In this document: one piece after another, positions 1 to 7,922 of the stretch | How positions within the stretch are numbered: the first letter of the stretch is position 1 | Layout: every line of letters begins with the position of its first letter | DNA from: an uncultured Bacteroidales bacterium | GTDB taxonomy: Bacteria > Bacteroidota > Bacteroidia > Bacteroidales > Paludibacteraceae | Direction of reading: 5' to 3' | Assembly (NCBI GenBank): GCA_934728255.1 | Contig: CAKVEC010000016.1 | Coordinates: 1 to 38,398, forward strand | DNA length: 38,398 nt | Position numbers and translations under genes: made by a program | Notes under the pieces: model-generated | The model's input: the letters and a program-made list of their open reading frames with translations, nothing else | Told to the model about the DNA's origin: nothing | Database searches by the model: none

Positions 1-77
1 AGCACGTTGGAGCCGTGCTGCTTGCGGCTTTCCAATACTTCCGCATCGGACAAGCCTGTGTAATGATGTTGTGCCAT
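1..77 (-). CDS. P-type cation (probably Ca2+) transporting ATPase, N-terminus only
   Basis: Reading leftward from an ATG at 77, the 25 complete codons contain GLSDAEVLESRKQHGSNVL. This is the typical cytoplasmic N-terminal segment of P-type ATPases of the PMCA/SERCA type (cation_ATPase_N, pattern GLs..ev...r...GpN.l). Family members pump Ca2+ or similar cations across the membrane using ATP. Only the first residues are present; the membrane segments and the DKTGT phosphorylation site lie outside the window. The start lies 34 bases beyond the stop of the PrsW-like gene, on the same strand, and I saw no promoter in the gap. It could therefore be the last gene of the Ter operon, or a core gene that happens to follow it. 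Family confidence is good; substrate confidence is moderate. Confidence 0.75.
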   Translation of the reverse strand, partial: MAQHHYTGLSDAEVLESRKQHGSNV

Positions 78-111
78 AATTTTTAGTTATTATGAAATTG
101 TTATTTTGTTT

Positions 112-1149
112 TTATGATTTGAGTTTGGATTGCATATTTACACCCTGTTTGAGATATACCATTAGAAGCACTATTCCCATAATGGATACGAATAAGGCGA
201 ATGATAATCCAAATAGCGATGTGCTACAGAATGAATCATATACACCATGCAGGATAGCAGGAACGCACAGAGCAAGAATGCGCAATGACCATCTGTATTT
301 CGGGTATAGTACAGAGAAAGAAATGAAATATCCTGCTATACCACACCATATAGCGTGCAAGAAAGGAAGACTTGTCAAACGTGCAATGTTCAACATAAAT
401 CCTTCGCTATATGAGAAATCGATATTAACGGTCGTTTGATATTGCACGCCCTCGAATACACCAAATGCAATACCACAAATAAGACCATAGAAGACCATTG
501 TTTGAGGAATTAAGGGCTGTTTGGTCGTACGCTCTACGATATACAAAGGAATAGATTTAACCAATTCTTCTGACACTCCTACCGCACAGATATAAAATGG
601 CAGGCGCAGCAGGATATTTTCGGAATTCAATATGTAGAAAGGATTTATTCTATTCAACCCTGAACCAAATATCAAAAAGACCGATATTTGTGTGGCAAAG
701 AATAACAGGAGTGTTGTTTTTAGTCTTACTTGATTGGTACGAAACAGATAATAAAAGAATAATCCCCATACGGAAGCGAAGTATAGCGATATGGCATAAA
801 ACATCAACCAACCTTGTAAGACGGAACCTAAAAGTAATGGTAACAATCCTATAGCCGAAAGCATTAGTAGTCGTTTGTCTGAAAACCAATACGCCTTATT
901 GAATGTATGCCCAATGGGAAAAATAAGCGTAGTGCCTATATCTTTTACCTGCCGAAATACATTTCCTGCACTTTTTCTCCGTGGCTTCAAACGGACTTTC
1001 TTCAGATAATGGCGCACAGAATCCGTTTGCTGTGTTTTTATGTCAAGAACCATATCACACAACAAAATATGCCCCTCATTTACATAAGACAGAAGGGTGT
1101 GTGCGTCATAAGGACCGAACTGCTGATTATTACGAATGATATATACCAT
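112..1149 (-). CDS. GYF_2 domain fused to PrsW-type intramembrane protease
   Basis: A 345-residue multi-pass membrane protein. Residues 1-50 look like a GYF_2/DUF4339 domain (YIIRNNQQFGPYD start). After a basic linker come about eight hydrophobic segments carrying the PrsW (PF13367) motifs: GVSEELVK at 192-198 (Glu194/Glu195), FGVFEGVQY with Glu233, LHAIW with His265, and ILHGVYDS with His301 and Asp305. PrsW proteins are glutamic intramembrane proteases that cleave membrane-bound regulators such as anti-sigma factors. The chosen start (1149) places the GYF_2 domain at the N-terminus and leaves a 20-base overlap with the DUF805 gene. The in-frame ATG at 1197 would overlap it by 68 bases and add 16 unrelated residues. 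As the last clear gene of the Ter operon, it suggests that the pathway ends in, or is relayed by, membrane proteolysis (inference). The substrate is unknown. Confidence 0.82.
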   Translation of the reverse strand: MVYIIRNNQQFGPYDAHTLLSYVNEGHILLCDMVLDIKTQQTDSVRHYLKKVRLKPRRKSAGNVFRQVKDIGTTLIFPIGHTFNKAYWFSDKRLLMLSAIGLLPLLLGSVLQGWLMFYAISLYFASVWGLFFYYLFRTNQVRLKTTLLLFFATQISVFLIFGSGLNRINPFYILNSENILLRLPFYICAVGVSEELVKSIPLYIVERTTKQPLIPQTMVFYGLICGIAFGVFEGVQYQTTVNIDFSYSEGFMLNIARLTSLPFLHAIWCGIAGYFISFSVLYPKYRWSLRILALCVPAILHGVYDSFCSTSLFGLSFALFVSIMGIVLLMVYLKQGVNMQSKLKS

Positions 1150-1672
1150 ATTTCGGACTATCTCCATATTGATTAACGCCCTCATCACCTGCAGCAAAAA
1201 GCAGCCAATAGATATAAAACGGTATTAACATATACCAAGCAGAATTACCTCTGTCGTGGCAACGTTTCGCCATCTGTGCAATCATAAACCAGCACATAGG
1301 AATGAGAAACATTAACCATAGTAGCGCAAATATACCCCAACCGGTATCGTCAGTATCTTCAGGCATTAAGTACGTAGGCAAACAATATATGCAATAAATG
1401 AGATAGGACAAGCAAAATTCTTTTCTCCGAATGCGCCCTTTGAATGAAAACGGGTTGGCAAACATTGACTGTGGTTTTGTATTTTCGGGTGTAGCGACTA
1501 TCGGTGATAGTGGTGTACTTTGTGAATTGGCAGAGTGAGCATCCCCCTTCTCCAAATTGATACCCTTATTAGCGTATAGTGCACATGATGTGCTATCATA
1601 CACAGGGGCAGAGATTGCGCATTGATGATTGGTATAATGTGTGCATTTCAAGCATTGATCTTTGATTGCCAT
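1130..1672 (-). CDS. DUF805 membrane protein with N-terminal cysteine motif
   Basis: 180 residues. The N-terminus has Cys7-x2-Cys10, Cys18 and Cys30, a spacing that could bind a metal such as zinc. A polar linker of about 35 residues follows, then a DUF805 domain (PF05656). That domain starts at NPFSFKGRIRRKEF, has hydrophobic segments around residues 87-100 and 112-135, and carries the family signature RCHDRGNSAWY, ending with GDEGVNQYGDSPKYG. DUF805 proteins are small inner-membrane proteins of unknown function, so no activity is assigned. The gene begins 5 bases after the kinase gene stop and overlaps the PrsW-like gene, so the three are almost certainly co-translated. The linker contains GINLEKGD, resembling the TerD N-terminal signature and a segment of the TerY protein in the same operon. 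Confidence 0.8.
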   Translation of the reverse strand: MAIKDQCLKCTHYTNHQCAISAPVYDSTSCALYANKGINLEKGDAHSANSQSTPLSPIVATPENTKPQSMFANPFSFKGRIRRKEFCLSYLIYCIYCLPTYLMPEDTDDTGWGIFALLWLMFLIPMCWFMIAQMAKRCHDRGNSAWYMLIPFYIYWLLFAAGDEGVNQYGDSPKYGIYHS

Positions 1673-1677
1673 AATGA

Positions 1678-3177
1678 TTAGTTGTTGATAAGTTGTACAA
1701 TAACAAGGCGACCACCTTGCTGATTATCCAATAGTATTTTGCGCCCGTCCGTAAGAGGCACATAACTGCCAATAGGTATCATTTTCTCATCTGTAATATC
1801 TTTCATATATTGCAGTCTGCGATTTATCAATATCCACTGCCCGTCGTAGAAATGGAAATCTCCCACCGGTAGTTTATCCTCTTGGCTTGTTTTCTCATTC
1901 GCAGATACAAGATTGTTGGAATGCCATTTGTACAATGTCTGCTTGTCGTAAACCATCAGGCGATAATGCTCAGAAATATATTTGCCATGTGATGGCGCAT
2001 AGTAGAAATTGAGGATAGGCAATTGTCCTCTGTATTCCGTTCCACAGAACGGACAGCGTGGTTTGGTGGTATTATCAAAGACATACCAATGTGCTTCACA
2101 TTTAGGATTTTGGCAAGGTTGTACCAAATCGCACGTTTTAACCAGAGCCTCCTCCCATTGCAAAGCAGAGGGACGAGCAGATGGATTATGAAGTCCGTCT
2201 ATAAATGCCTTATCAAACAAATCTTTCAGGTATGGACCACAAATTGTGTATGGCAGTTTGGCAGGGTCTCCTTGCGGGAGTTGCGATGCGGCTAATTGGT
2301 TTGCTTTTACGCGATTGGTTTTGTCGGTCGGATGTTCGATAAATATGGCTTTGGAACCATATCGCATATCATCATCTTTTTGCGGGTCATCAATATCCCA
2401 CACTTTTCCTCCATCCAACGGGTGACGATTGAGCAAGAACGTATAAATAAGTACAGCCAAAGCATATCGGTCAGTTTCTATTTTTGGCAAGTTCTTCTGT
2501 GGATCATCAATTTTCAATGTTTTTGTAGCAAGGACTTCCGGAGCAATAAACCCCGGCGTTCCGACAACTTCGGGTGGAAACTTATGCGGTACTACCAATC
2601 CATCACAATCAATGATACAGGCATTTCCGCTTAGAGGATCCACCAATACATTGTTATAGGACAAATCAGAATGAGCCAAACCTGCCGCATGAAGCCGTCG
2701 AACGGCACGGGCAATTTTCAGGCACATGTGCAATCTGTCCAAGAAAGTTCCTTTCTGATTTGTAGGCACAAACTTATTGATAAGTTTTGCAGACGAGAAC
2801 CATTTCCCGTTTTTCTCTTGTCCGTTTTTGATAAACGGCCAAGAGGCATTTATGCCACTAAAGAAAAATTTCTTATCATAGAACGGAATGACAATGCCTG
2901 TCAGTCCCTTCCATTCCACTATTTTAGTAGGCCATGCAAACAGAGAGTTCCAATATCGTCCCGTAGCATCGTTGGTAAAAATGCGATTTCGATGTATATT
3001 GACAATATCGTTGATACGTGCTTTATCATTGGCATTGATAGGCTTACGATAGAAAGCAACTACGTACGTCTTGTCTGTTGAGAAATAAACATCTTTGACA
3101 CCACCTTGTGCCTTTATTTCATCATAGAACTCAACCACGCTACCATCTTGTGCCGTTAACGTTACCTTGTTAGCCAT
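1678..3177 (-). CDS. TerY-P type Ser/Thr protein kinase-like protein with C-terminal zinc ribbon
   Basis: 499 residues, cytosolic. The kinase fold is visible as a glycine-rich loop (AQGGVKDVYFS, about 23-33), the catalytic loop HSDLSYNNVLVD with Asp171 and Asn176, a metal-binding segment IIDCDG with Asp190 in place of DFG, an APE motif (IAPEV, 211-215), and Asp236 in DRYALAVLIY. The beta-3 strand reads YVVAFYRKP, so the usual VAxK lysine appears to be Ala41, with Arg44/Lys45 close by. After about residue 360, CQNPKCEAHWYVF and CPFCG form a four-cysteine zinc ribbon, followed by a beta-rich tail. Kinases of this type occur with PP2C phosphatases and TerY vWA proteins as the TerY-P triad described for Ter stress systems. 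Here the phosphatase gene ends 3 bases upstream. Likely role (inference): phosphorylating a Ter-pathway protein, reversed by the neighbouring PP2C. Confidence 0.85.
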   Translation of the reverse strand: MANKVTLTAQDGSVVEFYDEIKAQGGVKDVYFSTDKTYVVAFYRKPINANDKARINDIVNIHRNRIFTNDATGRYWNSLFAWPTKIVEWKGLTGIVIPFYDKKFFFSGINASWPFIKNGQEKNGKWFSSAKLINKFVPTNQKGTFLDRLHMCLKIARAVRRLHAAGLAHSDLSYNNVLVDPLSGNACIIDCDGLVVPHKFPPEVVGTPGFIAPEVLATKTLKIDDPQKNLPKIETDRYALAVLIYTFLLNRHPLDGGKVWDIDDPQKDDDMRYGSKAIFIEHPTDKTNRVKANQLAASQLPQGDPAKLPYTICGPYLKDLFDKAFIDGLHNPSARPSALQWEEALVKTCDLVQPCQNPKCEAHWYVFDNTTKPRCPFCGTEYRGQLPILNFYYAPSHGKYISEHYRLMVYDKQTLYKWHSNNLVSANEKTSQEDKLPVGDFHFYDGQWILINRRLQYMKDITDEKMIPIGSYVPLTDGRKILLDNQQGGRLVIVQLINN

Positions 3178-3180
3178 AAT

Positions 3181-4776
3181 TTATTCCATTTGTTGTCCAT
3201 TACCATCATTACTATCATTGGTTGTATCCACAATCTCAACAGATGCAGCAGAGGGATCTGATATGTCCGATGGCTGAATGTTCATATTATTGGCAGTGTT
3301 ATTTGTATTATCGTGTTCTTGTCCGTAGAGAATAGCAATGGTTCTATCGTCATGATTGCCCGCCGACCAGAAGTCCAACCAATTAAGTAATTGTTCTTTG
3401 GCTTCCTCGTTGTCGTCTATGAGTTCTACTCCATTGTCATGCAGGTCATCCCACAATGCGTCCCACTTATCAGGGTTGTTAAGATTGGCATCGGTTTCAA
3501 ATTTAGGGTCGCTCACGCCATCACTCATTAGGAACAATGCCGTAAAGTCGTCCACAATACTAAAACGTAAACGTTGGTAGAATGTTTTGGTATCTTGGAA
3601 TATCTCTTGCATTGTCAGGAAACGGGTTTGCCCTGCATATTCGCCTTCATCGGGAATACCTAATATTTTGGCAGTGTGTGCTTGCCGGTTGTACAAGCAG
3701 ATAGCACCATCACCGACCCAAAAAGAAGCAACAAACCATCCAAAAGAGAAATGTTTACATATAGTCAGCAACAAAGTGGTTGCATATTGTTTTACAGGTA
3801 GATTCCGTATTGTAGCCTCTGCAACAATGGCTTTGTGTGCTTTGAAGGCTGCTGTCCCTACAATTTGGTAGATATAATCTCCCACTACTTTGCGGGCCTC
3901 GCTATTATTTTCTTCCTCATGGGTATGAAATGCTTCAATTGCAGTTTCAAAAGGCATACTGTTGATGAGACTTAATTTGCAATGGTCAACAGCCGTATCG
4001 CATGCAATGTGAGAGCCCTCCCGTGAGTATTTGGCAGAACCTGCGCCATCGGCTACTGCCATGATATACCAACCGTTAGGCATATATTCTACGCGAAAAT
4101 GGTCGTCTCGCGGTTTGGCTTCTTGCGCATGGCTGCGTCCCCGCTTACTTGCTGCCACAATATCTTTTTGAGGAGTACCATCAGAAGATTTTTCCACTTT
4201 TACGTACTCACATTGTGTATCTTCTTTTCGATATTTAGGTTCCGGCATATTTTCCCAATCAACAGGCAGGTTCTTCCATAATTTACGCGGGTCTTGATTG
4301 ATAATAAACGGGATTTTCCGCTCGAAATGACGTTTCTCCTCCGGTATGTCCATTCCCACAATAGAATAAGAGAATGTCAATTCAAAGGTAGATTCCGGTG
4401 TGGCTCCGTCCTTGCGAAAGACATCTAATGTTGGTGTGCCGGATATAGTAAAACTATTCTTGTCATCAGCTACTATGATCGAGAGACCTTGCTGCTTCGG
4501 GCTCAGTCCGGCGACATTATCTATTTGGATTTCTGCTTCGGGTACTGTAAGTAACTTTTGCGGTATGTCGCAAGTCTGCTCATAAGGATACCCCTCTTTA
4601 GCATTAGGCAAGTTGAACGCCCATTTGTTCATTTCATTCTCGATGATGAGTACTTTATCCATAAGATAATCAGTATATTGGTTCCATATTTTATCAAATA
4701 GAAATTTCAAGCAGCCTTCCACTTGTTTTTCATTCTTTCCGTTGCAAAAAGCACGTATGATATTGTCAATATCCAT
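3181..4776 (-). CDS. PP2C-family protein phosphatase of the TerY-P triad
   Basis: 531 residues. The C-terminal two thirds form a PP2C (PPM) metal-dependent Ser/Thr phosphatase. Metal-binding acidic residues are visible in PRDDHF (Asp224/225), MAVADGAGSAKYS (Asp243-Gly244), LFLMSDGVSD (about residue 417) and the terminal NHDDRTIAIL motif (about 475), so the enzyme should be active. Residues 1-65 are helical. Residues about 70-160 are beta-rich with a SFTISGTPTLDVF segment that resembles putative Ig-like domains; this unusual N-terminal extension may bind a partner. The C-terminus is a low-complexity Asn/Thr/Asp tail. It sits between the TerY and kinase genes with gaps of 3 bases on both sides, as expected for a phosphatase opposing that kinase. 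No signal peptide or membrane segment is seen. Confidence 0.87.
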   Translation of the reverse strand: MDIDNIIRAFCNGKNEKQVEGCLKFLFDKIWNQYTDYLMDKVLIIENEMNKWAFNLPNAKEGYPYEQTCDIPQKLLTVPEAEIQIDNVAGLSPKQQGLSIIVADDKNSFTISGTPTLDVFRKDGATPESTFELTFSYSIVGMDIPEEKRHFERKIPFIINQDPRKLWKNLPVDWENMPEPKYRKEDTQCEYVKVEKSSDGTPQKDIVAASKRGRSHAQEAKPRDDHFRVEYMPNGWYIMAVADGAGSAKYSREGSHIACDTAVDHCKLSLINSMPFETAIEAFHTHEEENNSEARKVVGDYIYQIVGTAAFKAHKAIVAEATIRNLPVKQYATTLLLTICKHFSFGWFVASFWVGDGAICLYNRQAHTAKILGIPDEGEYAGQTRFLTMQEIFQDTKTFYQRLRFSIVDDFTALFLMSDGVSDPKFETDANLNNPDKWDALWDDLHDNGVELIDDNEEAKEQLLNWLDFWSAGNHDDRTIAILYGQEHDNTNNTANNMNIQPSDISDPSAASVEIVDTTNDSNDGNGQQME

Positions 4777-4779
4777 TGT

Positions 4780-5832
4780 TTAGCCCCTTCCTCTTGTTAT
4801 GTTTGTACCACCGGAATTTATTTCCCCTAATGTGCCTTCCGTTCCACACCATGGGCACACCGCAGTGCCGCCATCGGAACACATAATGTTGCCACACTCA
4901 CACACTACGACGCCCAACTGCGCACCACAGCATGGGCATATTGGCACTCCTCGTAAAAGCGTGGTATTTATGCTTTGGTTAGATGCGCCATCACTCAGAT
5001 TGTTATACATATCTTCATCAATAGGATATGCTCCTATCAACTTAAACTCATTGTTCAGCAATGTCAGATGCCCATAATTACTATCCCGATATTCATGGGT
5101 GCGTTTGGCATACTTGGCAAGATAAGTTTTTCTTGTATTGGAACATTTGCACAACAATACAGCAAAGTTTTCATCTATCTCACAAGGAATAGAGACATCT
5201 ACTTTCTCCAAATTTATGCCTGCAGTGGGAGCCAATTTCACATCATCATCTCCCATATCCGAAACGGAAGCACTTGTAGATTTGATAGATGCTGTTATCC
5301 ACTGAAAAAATGCTTTGAATGACATCTCATCGGTATTGCTGAGTCGTAATACGTTATCGGAGAATTGCCCCAATAATTGTGTATCGGCATTATCACCAAT
5401 AGAGATGGCAACAATGTTCGCTTTGTGGCGATATTTCTGATTCCAACGAGCAATAGCCGCACTCGGGTCATCAGTAGGAATGCCATCAGTAAAGAGAAAT
5501 ATGATGGGTTTCCAGTCGCCTTTCTGTTCGGATGTGGTCTTTACCAAAGTGCCATCCATATCTTTCATCAGGAACTCCAGTGCGCTGCCAAGTGCCGTTC
5601 CACCGCCAATTGGAAATGTGGTAGGATAGAACTTGTATAACTCCGTTAGTGGCGATAGGCTTATTGCTTTGCCAGCAAAGGCTATTACGGAAATATACGC
5701 TGTTTCCAATGCATACGGGTCAGTGCGCAATTCTTGCACTATTGCTTTCATACCTTCCTGCACTTGCAGAATAGGTTCTCCTGCCATTGATTCTGAAACA
5801 TCAACGAGGAAATAAATTGGTAATCGTCTCAT
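4780..5832 (-). CDS. terY: TerY-type vWA protein with C-terminal zinc-ribbon domain
   Basis: 350 residues. Residues 1-200 form a von Willebrand factor A domain with a complete metal-ion-dependent adhesion site: DVSES near residue 11, the Thr in GGGTALGSAL (about 78), and LFTDGIPTDD (about 117). After a linker (residues 205-210, GINLEK) there is a beta-rich region, then a cysteine cluster from about 297: CPCCG, CECG, MCSDGG and CPWCG. This is the metal-binding TerY C-terminal region. TerY proteins are cytosolic scaffolds that pair with the kinase and PP2C of the triad. This gene lies 3 bases upstream of the phosphatase gene and 7 bases after the preceding vWA gene. It is the only one of the three vWA proteins here with the zinc region; the other two end after the vWA domain. 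Confidence 0.87.
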   Translation of the reverse strand: MRRLPIYFLVDVSESMAGEPILQVQEGMKAIVQELRTDPYALETAYISVIAFAGKAISLSPLTELYKFYPTTFPIGGGTALGSALEFLMKDMDGTLVKTTSEQKGDWKPIIFLFTDGIPTDDPSAAIARWNQKYRHKANIVAISIGDNADTQLLGQFSDNVLRLSNTDEMSFKAFFQWITASIKSTSASVSDMGDDDVKLAPTAGINLEKVDVSIPCEIDENFAVLLCKCSNTRKTYLAKYAKRTHEYRDSNYGHLTLLNNEFKLIGAYPIDEDMYNNLSDGASNQSINTTLLRGVPICPCCGAQLGVVVCECGNIMCSDGGTAVCPWCGTEGTLGEINSGGTNITRGRG

Positions 5833-5839
5833 AATTACT

Positions 5840-6481
5840 TTATATTACAACATTTACCTCTGCCGGTGGAGGCGGTAACTCAACTCCATTATCAGTAACT
5901 CCCATTGTTCGCCCACCTTGTTGTACATTGATGGTAACCCACTGAAAGAATTTCTTGAATGTATTGCTATCCATTGTATCAAGGGTGAATACATTATCCG
6001 TCAGTTTCTTCAAGGGTTCCGTTTTTGCTTTGGGTCCTGCAGCACAAGCCACAATGTTTGTAAACAGATGCCTTTTCACATTCAGGATAGCCTGGTCATA
6101 TACTTGTAAATCAGACGGTTTCCCATCCGTAAGAATAAATAGCAACGGCATCCAGTCCCCCTTTTGTTCACGGCTACCCATATTCACTTCGCGGTCGTAG
6201 CAATCACACAGCATATTGAGTGCTGCTCCTGTGTGCGTAGGACCGGATTCTGGACATTCTATTTCCGGAAGTTGTAGATTTTCCAACTCTGTGAGTGGCA
6301 AAATCTGTTTGATGTCATTATCATACGTTATGATACTGATACAGACCGTTTCCAATGCATACGGGTCAAGGCGTAGCGAGGCAATCATATCAGAAAGTCC
6401 CACTTTAACAGATTCTATAGGTTCGCCACGCATAGAACCACTTGTATCTATGAGGATATAAACCGGTAATCTTCTTGCCAT
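5840..6481 (-). CDS. TerY-like stand-alone vWA protein (copy 2)
   Basis: 213 residues, one von Willebrand A domain. The metal site is intact: IDTSGSM near residue 11, the Thr in GPTHTGAALN, and FILTDGKPSDL. The start at 6481 (MARRLPVYILIDTSGS) matches the start of its two paralogues (MRRLP); an in-frame ATG at 6499 adds only six residues. The protein lacks the cysteine-rich C-terminal domain of the adjacent terY gene and instead ends in ELPPPPAEVNVVI, nearly identical to the tail of the next vWA gene. It lies 7 bases upstream of the zinc-ribbon TerY, and a perfect inverted repeat separates it from the gene before it. Probable role (inference): a Ter-complex scaffold or adaptor that binds metal and protein partners. 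Confidence 0.85.
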   Translation of the reverse strand: MARRLPVYILIDTSGSMRGEPIESVKVGLSDMIASLRLDPYALETVCISIITYDNDIKQILPLTELENLQLPEIECPESGPTHTGAALNMLCDCYDREVNMGSREQKGDWMPLLFILTDGKPSDLQVYDQAILNVKRHLFTNIVACAAGPKAKTEPLKKLTDNVFTLDTMDSNTFKKFFQWVTINVQQGGRTMGVTDNGVELPPPPAEVNVVI

Positions 6482-6499
6482 AGTTTTTATTTTTAGCAA

Positions 6500-6540
6500 G
6501 TGTTTCGAGTGGCAAAATCATGCTCCGCCACTCGAAACAC
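6500..6540. repeat. Perfect 14-bp inverted repeat between two vWA genes
   Basis: GTGTTTCGAGTGGC at 6500-6513 is the exact reverse complement of 6527-6540, with a 13-base loop. It fills most of the 68-base gap between the two stand-alone vWA genes. In the operon mRNA (minus strand) the hairpin is followed by an A-rich stretch rather than a U-run, so it is not a normal terminator. It could be an mRNA-stabilising or processing stem, or partial attenuation that sets protein ratios (inference). Confidence 0.85.
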
Positions 6541-6549
6541 CTAAATAAT

Positions 6550-7188
6550 TTATACTACGATATTGACTTCTGCCGGTGGAGGTGGAAGTTCACTCATAGA
6601 TGTTTTCTCGGTTGCTGTGTCCTCTACCGACTTGCTGCTCGTAGATATAGATGCCGATACCCACTTGAAGAACGCCTTGATAGTAGCACTATCCGCAGTG
6701 TCTAATTGCACAACATTTTCTGTGATTTGTTTCAATGTGTTGGTGTTTGCTCCTTGTCCTGCGGCACAAGCCACAACAATACCACATTTCTGCTGCTTGA
6801 ATGCTGCCAGTCCTGCGGAGATGCTGTCTGTAGGTTCTCCGTCGGTCATAATAAATACCAATGGTCGCCAATCGCCTTTGACCTCTGCCGTTGTCTTTGT
6901 TACTACTGTTTTTATTTTCTGCGACAGCAACTGCAATGCTTCACCCAATGCCGTACAACCGCCCGCTGTGATATTAGGCTGCTGAAAAGCGGAAAGTTCG
7001 GTAAGGGGTACATCTTGTTGGGCAGTAGAATTGAAAGTAATAATACTGATATAGGCTGTCTCTAATGCATAGGGGTCACTACGCAAAGTGGAAATCAGTG
7101 TTTGCACACCATTTTTTACCGCCTCAATGGGTTCTCCGTACATCGAACCTGATGTATCAAGGAGCAAGTAAACAGGTAATCTTCTCAT
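6550..7188 (-). CDS. TerY-like stand-alone vWA protein (copy 1)
   Basis: 212 residues, one von Willebrand A domain with an intact metal site: LDTSGSMYGEP near residue 9, the Thr in GGCTALGEALQ, and FIMTDGEPTDS. It is clearly related to the next vWA gene and to the vWA half of terY; all three share RRLP start residues, an RSDPYALET- or RLDPYALET-like segment and a GDW(R/M/K)PL/I block, which points to tandem duplication. After the vWA fold comes a Ser/Thr-rich linker and the tail ELPPPPAEVNIVV. The gene starts 4 bases after the upstream TerD gene stop. Cytosolic, with no signal or membrane segment. Probably a partner of the TerD proteins in a calcium- or metal-linked complex (family knowledge plus inference). 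Confidence 0.85.
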   Translation of the reverse strand: MRRLPVYLLLDTSGSMYGEPIEAVKNGVQTLISTLRSDPYALETAYISIITFNSTAQQDVPLTELSAFQQPNITAGGCTALGEALQLLSQKIKTVVTKTTAEVKGDWRPLVFIMTDGEPTDSISAGLAAFKQQKCGIVVACAAGQGANTNTLKQITENVVQLDTADSATIKAFFKWVSASISTSSKSVEDTATEKTSMSELPPPPAEVNIVV

Positions 7189-7192
7189 AAAT

Positions 7193-7909
7193 TTATTTGG
7201 AATAACTAGTTAATATACGTTTGATTGTATTACGAAGGTCATTGTTATCATCAAATGCATCACCTATGGCAGCGAATTTCCAAGAACCATCATTGCGATA
7301 TAACTTACCCATAATAAGGGCATTTTTACCAGCGAACTGAGGCTCTTTTGCTACATCATATTGTGCGAAAACCGAATTTACGCGATTTGGAGTGCCTTCA
7401 AACATACGAATGGCCACATAGGGGATTTTAAGAAAATCTATATTTCTTGGTTCAAAAATATTCAAGAAAAAGAAAATCTGTACAATCTGTGGATTCACTT
7501 TTGATAAATCAATAGTAATAATCTCATTATCCAACCCATCATCACCTCCCTTATCTCCTTCGGTGTCGTCCGGAGTGTGATACATTGATTTATCAACCGA
7601 CCAGTCCTTTCCTACTGGAAGTCCTACTAATTGAAACATCTTAGGATTATAGAGAGGGGAATATAATGTATCTACGAGTTGTCCATTGTTATCCAACATT
7701 ACACAACTAAGATCAACATCAACATCTAATTCTTCATCCTCCCAATGAGTTTTTCTACCAAATCCCAAGAAGCCTTCACTATCAACAACTTCTTTCCTAC
7801 GTCCGGTTTTTAGAGCCCCCCAATTGCACCCTACACAGAAGTTCATTAACTTAAAACCATTATCTTTCTCAAGATTAATGCGTTGTCCTTTTTCTAATCG
7901 AATAGCCAT
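7193..7909 (-). CDS. terD: TerD-domain protein (copy 2)
   Basis: 238 residues, TerD family (PF02342). The start MAIRLEKGQRINLEK is the classic TerD N-terminal signature. LDVDVDLSCVMLDNNGQ matches the conserved D.DL.a..l...G.v strand, and an acidic block DDTEGDKGGDDGLDNEIITIDL (read as two adjoining parts, about residues 115-136) corresponds to the calcium-binding loops of TerD. The C-terminus has the usual LIMGKLYRNDGSWKFAAIGDAF. An insertion with several aromatic and basic residues follows the first strands. TerD proteins bind Ca2+ and act in tellurite, phage and envelope-stress resistance, probably at the inner face of the membrane. The gene lies 13 bases after the first TerD gene and 4 bases before a vWA gene. 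The two TerD copies differ considerably, so this is not a recent duplication. Confidence 0.92.
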   Translation of the reverse strand: MAIRLEKGQRINLEKDNGFKLMNFCVGCNWGALKTGRRKEVVDSEGFLGFGRKTHWEDEELDVDVDLSCVMLDNNGQLVDTLYSPLYNPKMFQLVGLPVGKDWSVDKSMYHTPDDTEGDKGGDDGLDNEIITIDLSKVNPQIVQIFFFLNIFEPRNIDFLKIPYVAIRMFEGTPNRVNSVFAQYDVAKEPQFAGKNALIMGKLYRNDGSWKFAAIGDAFDDNNDLRNTIKRILTSYSK

Positions 7910-7922
7910 AGTATTTATTTTG

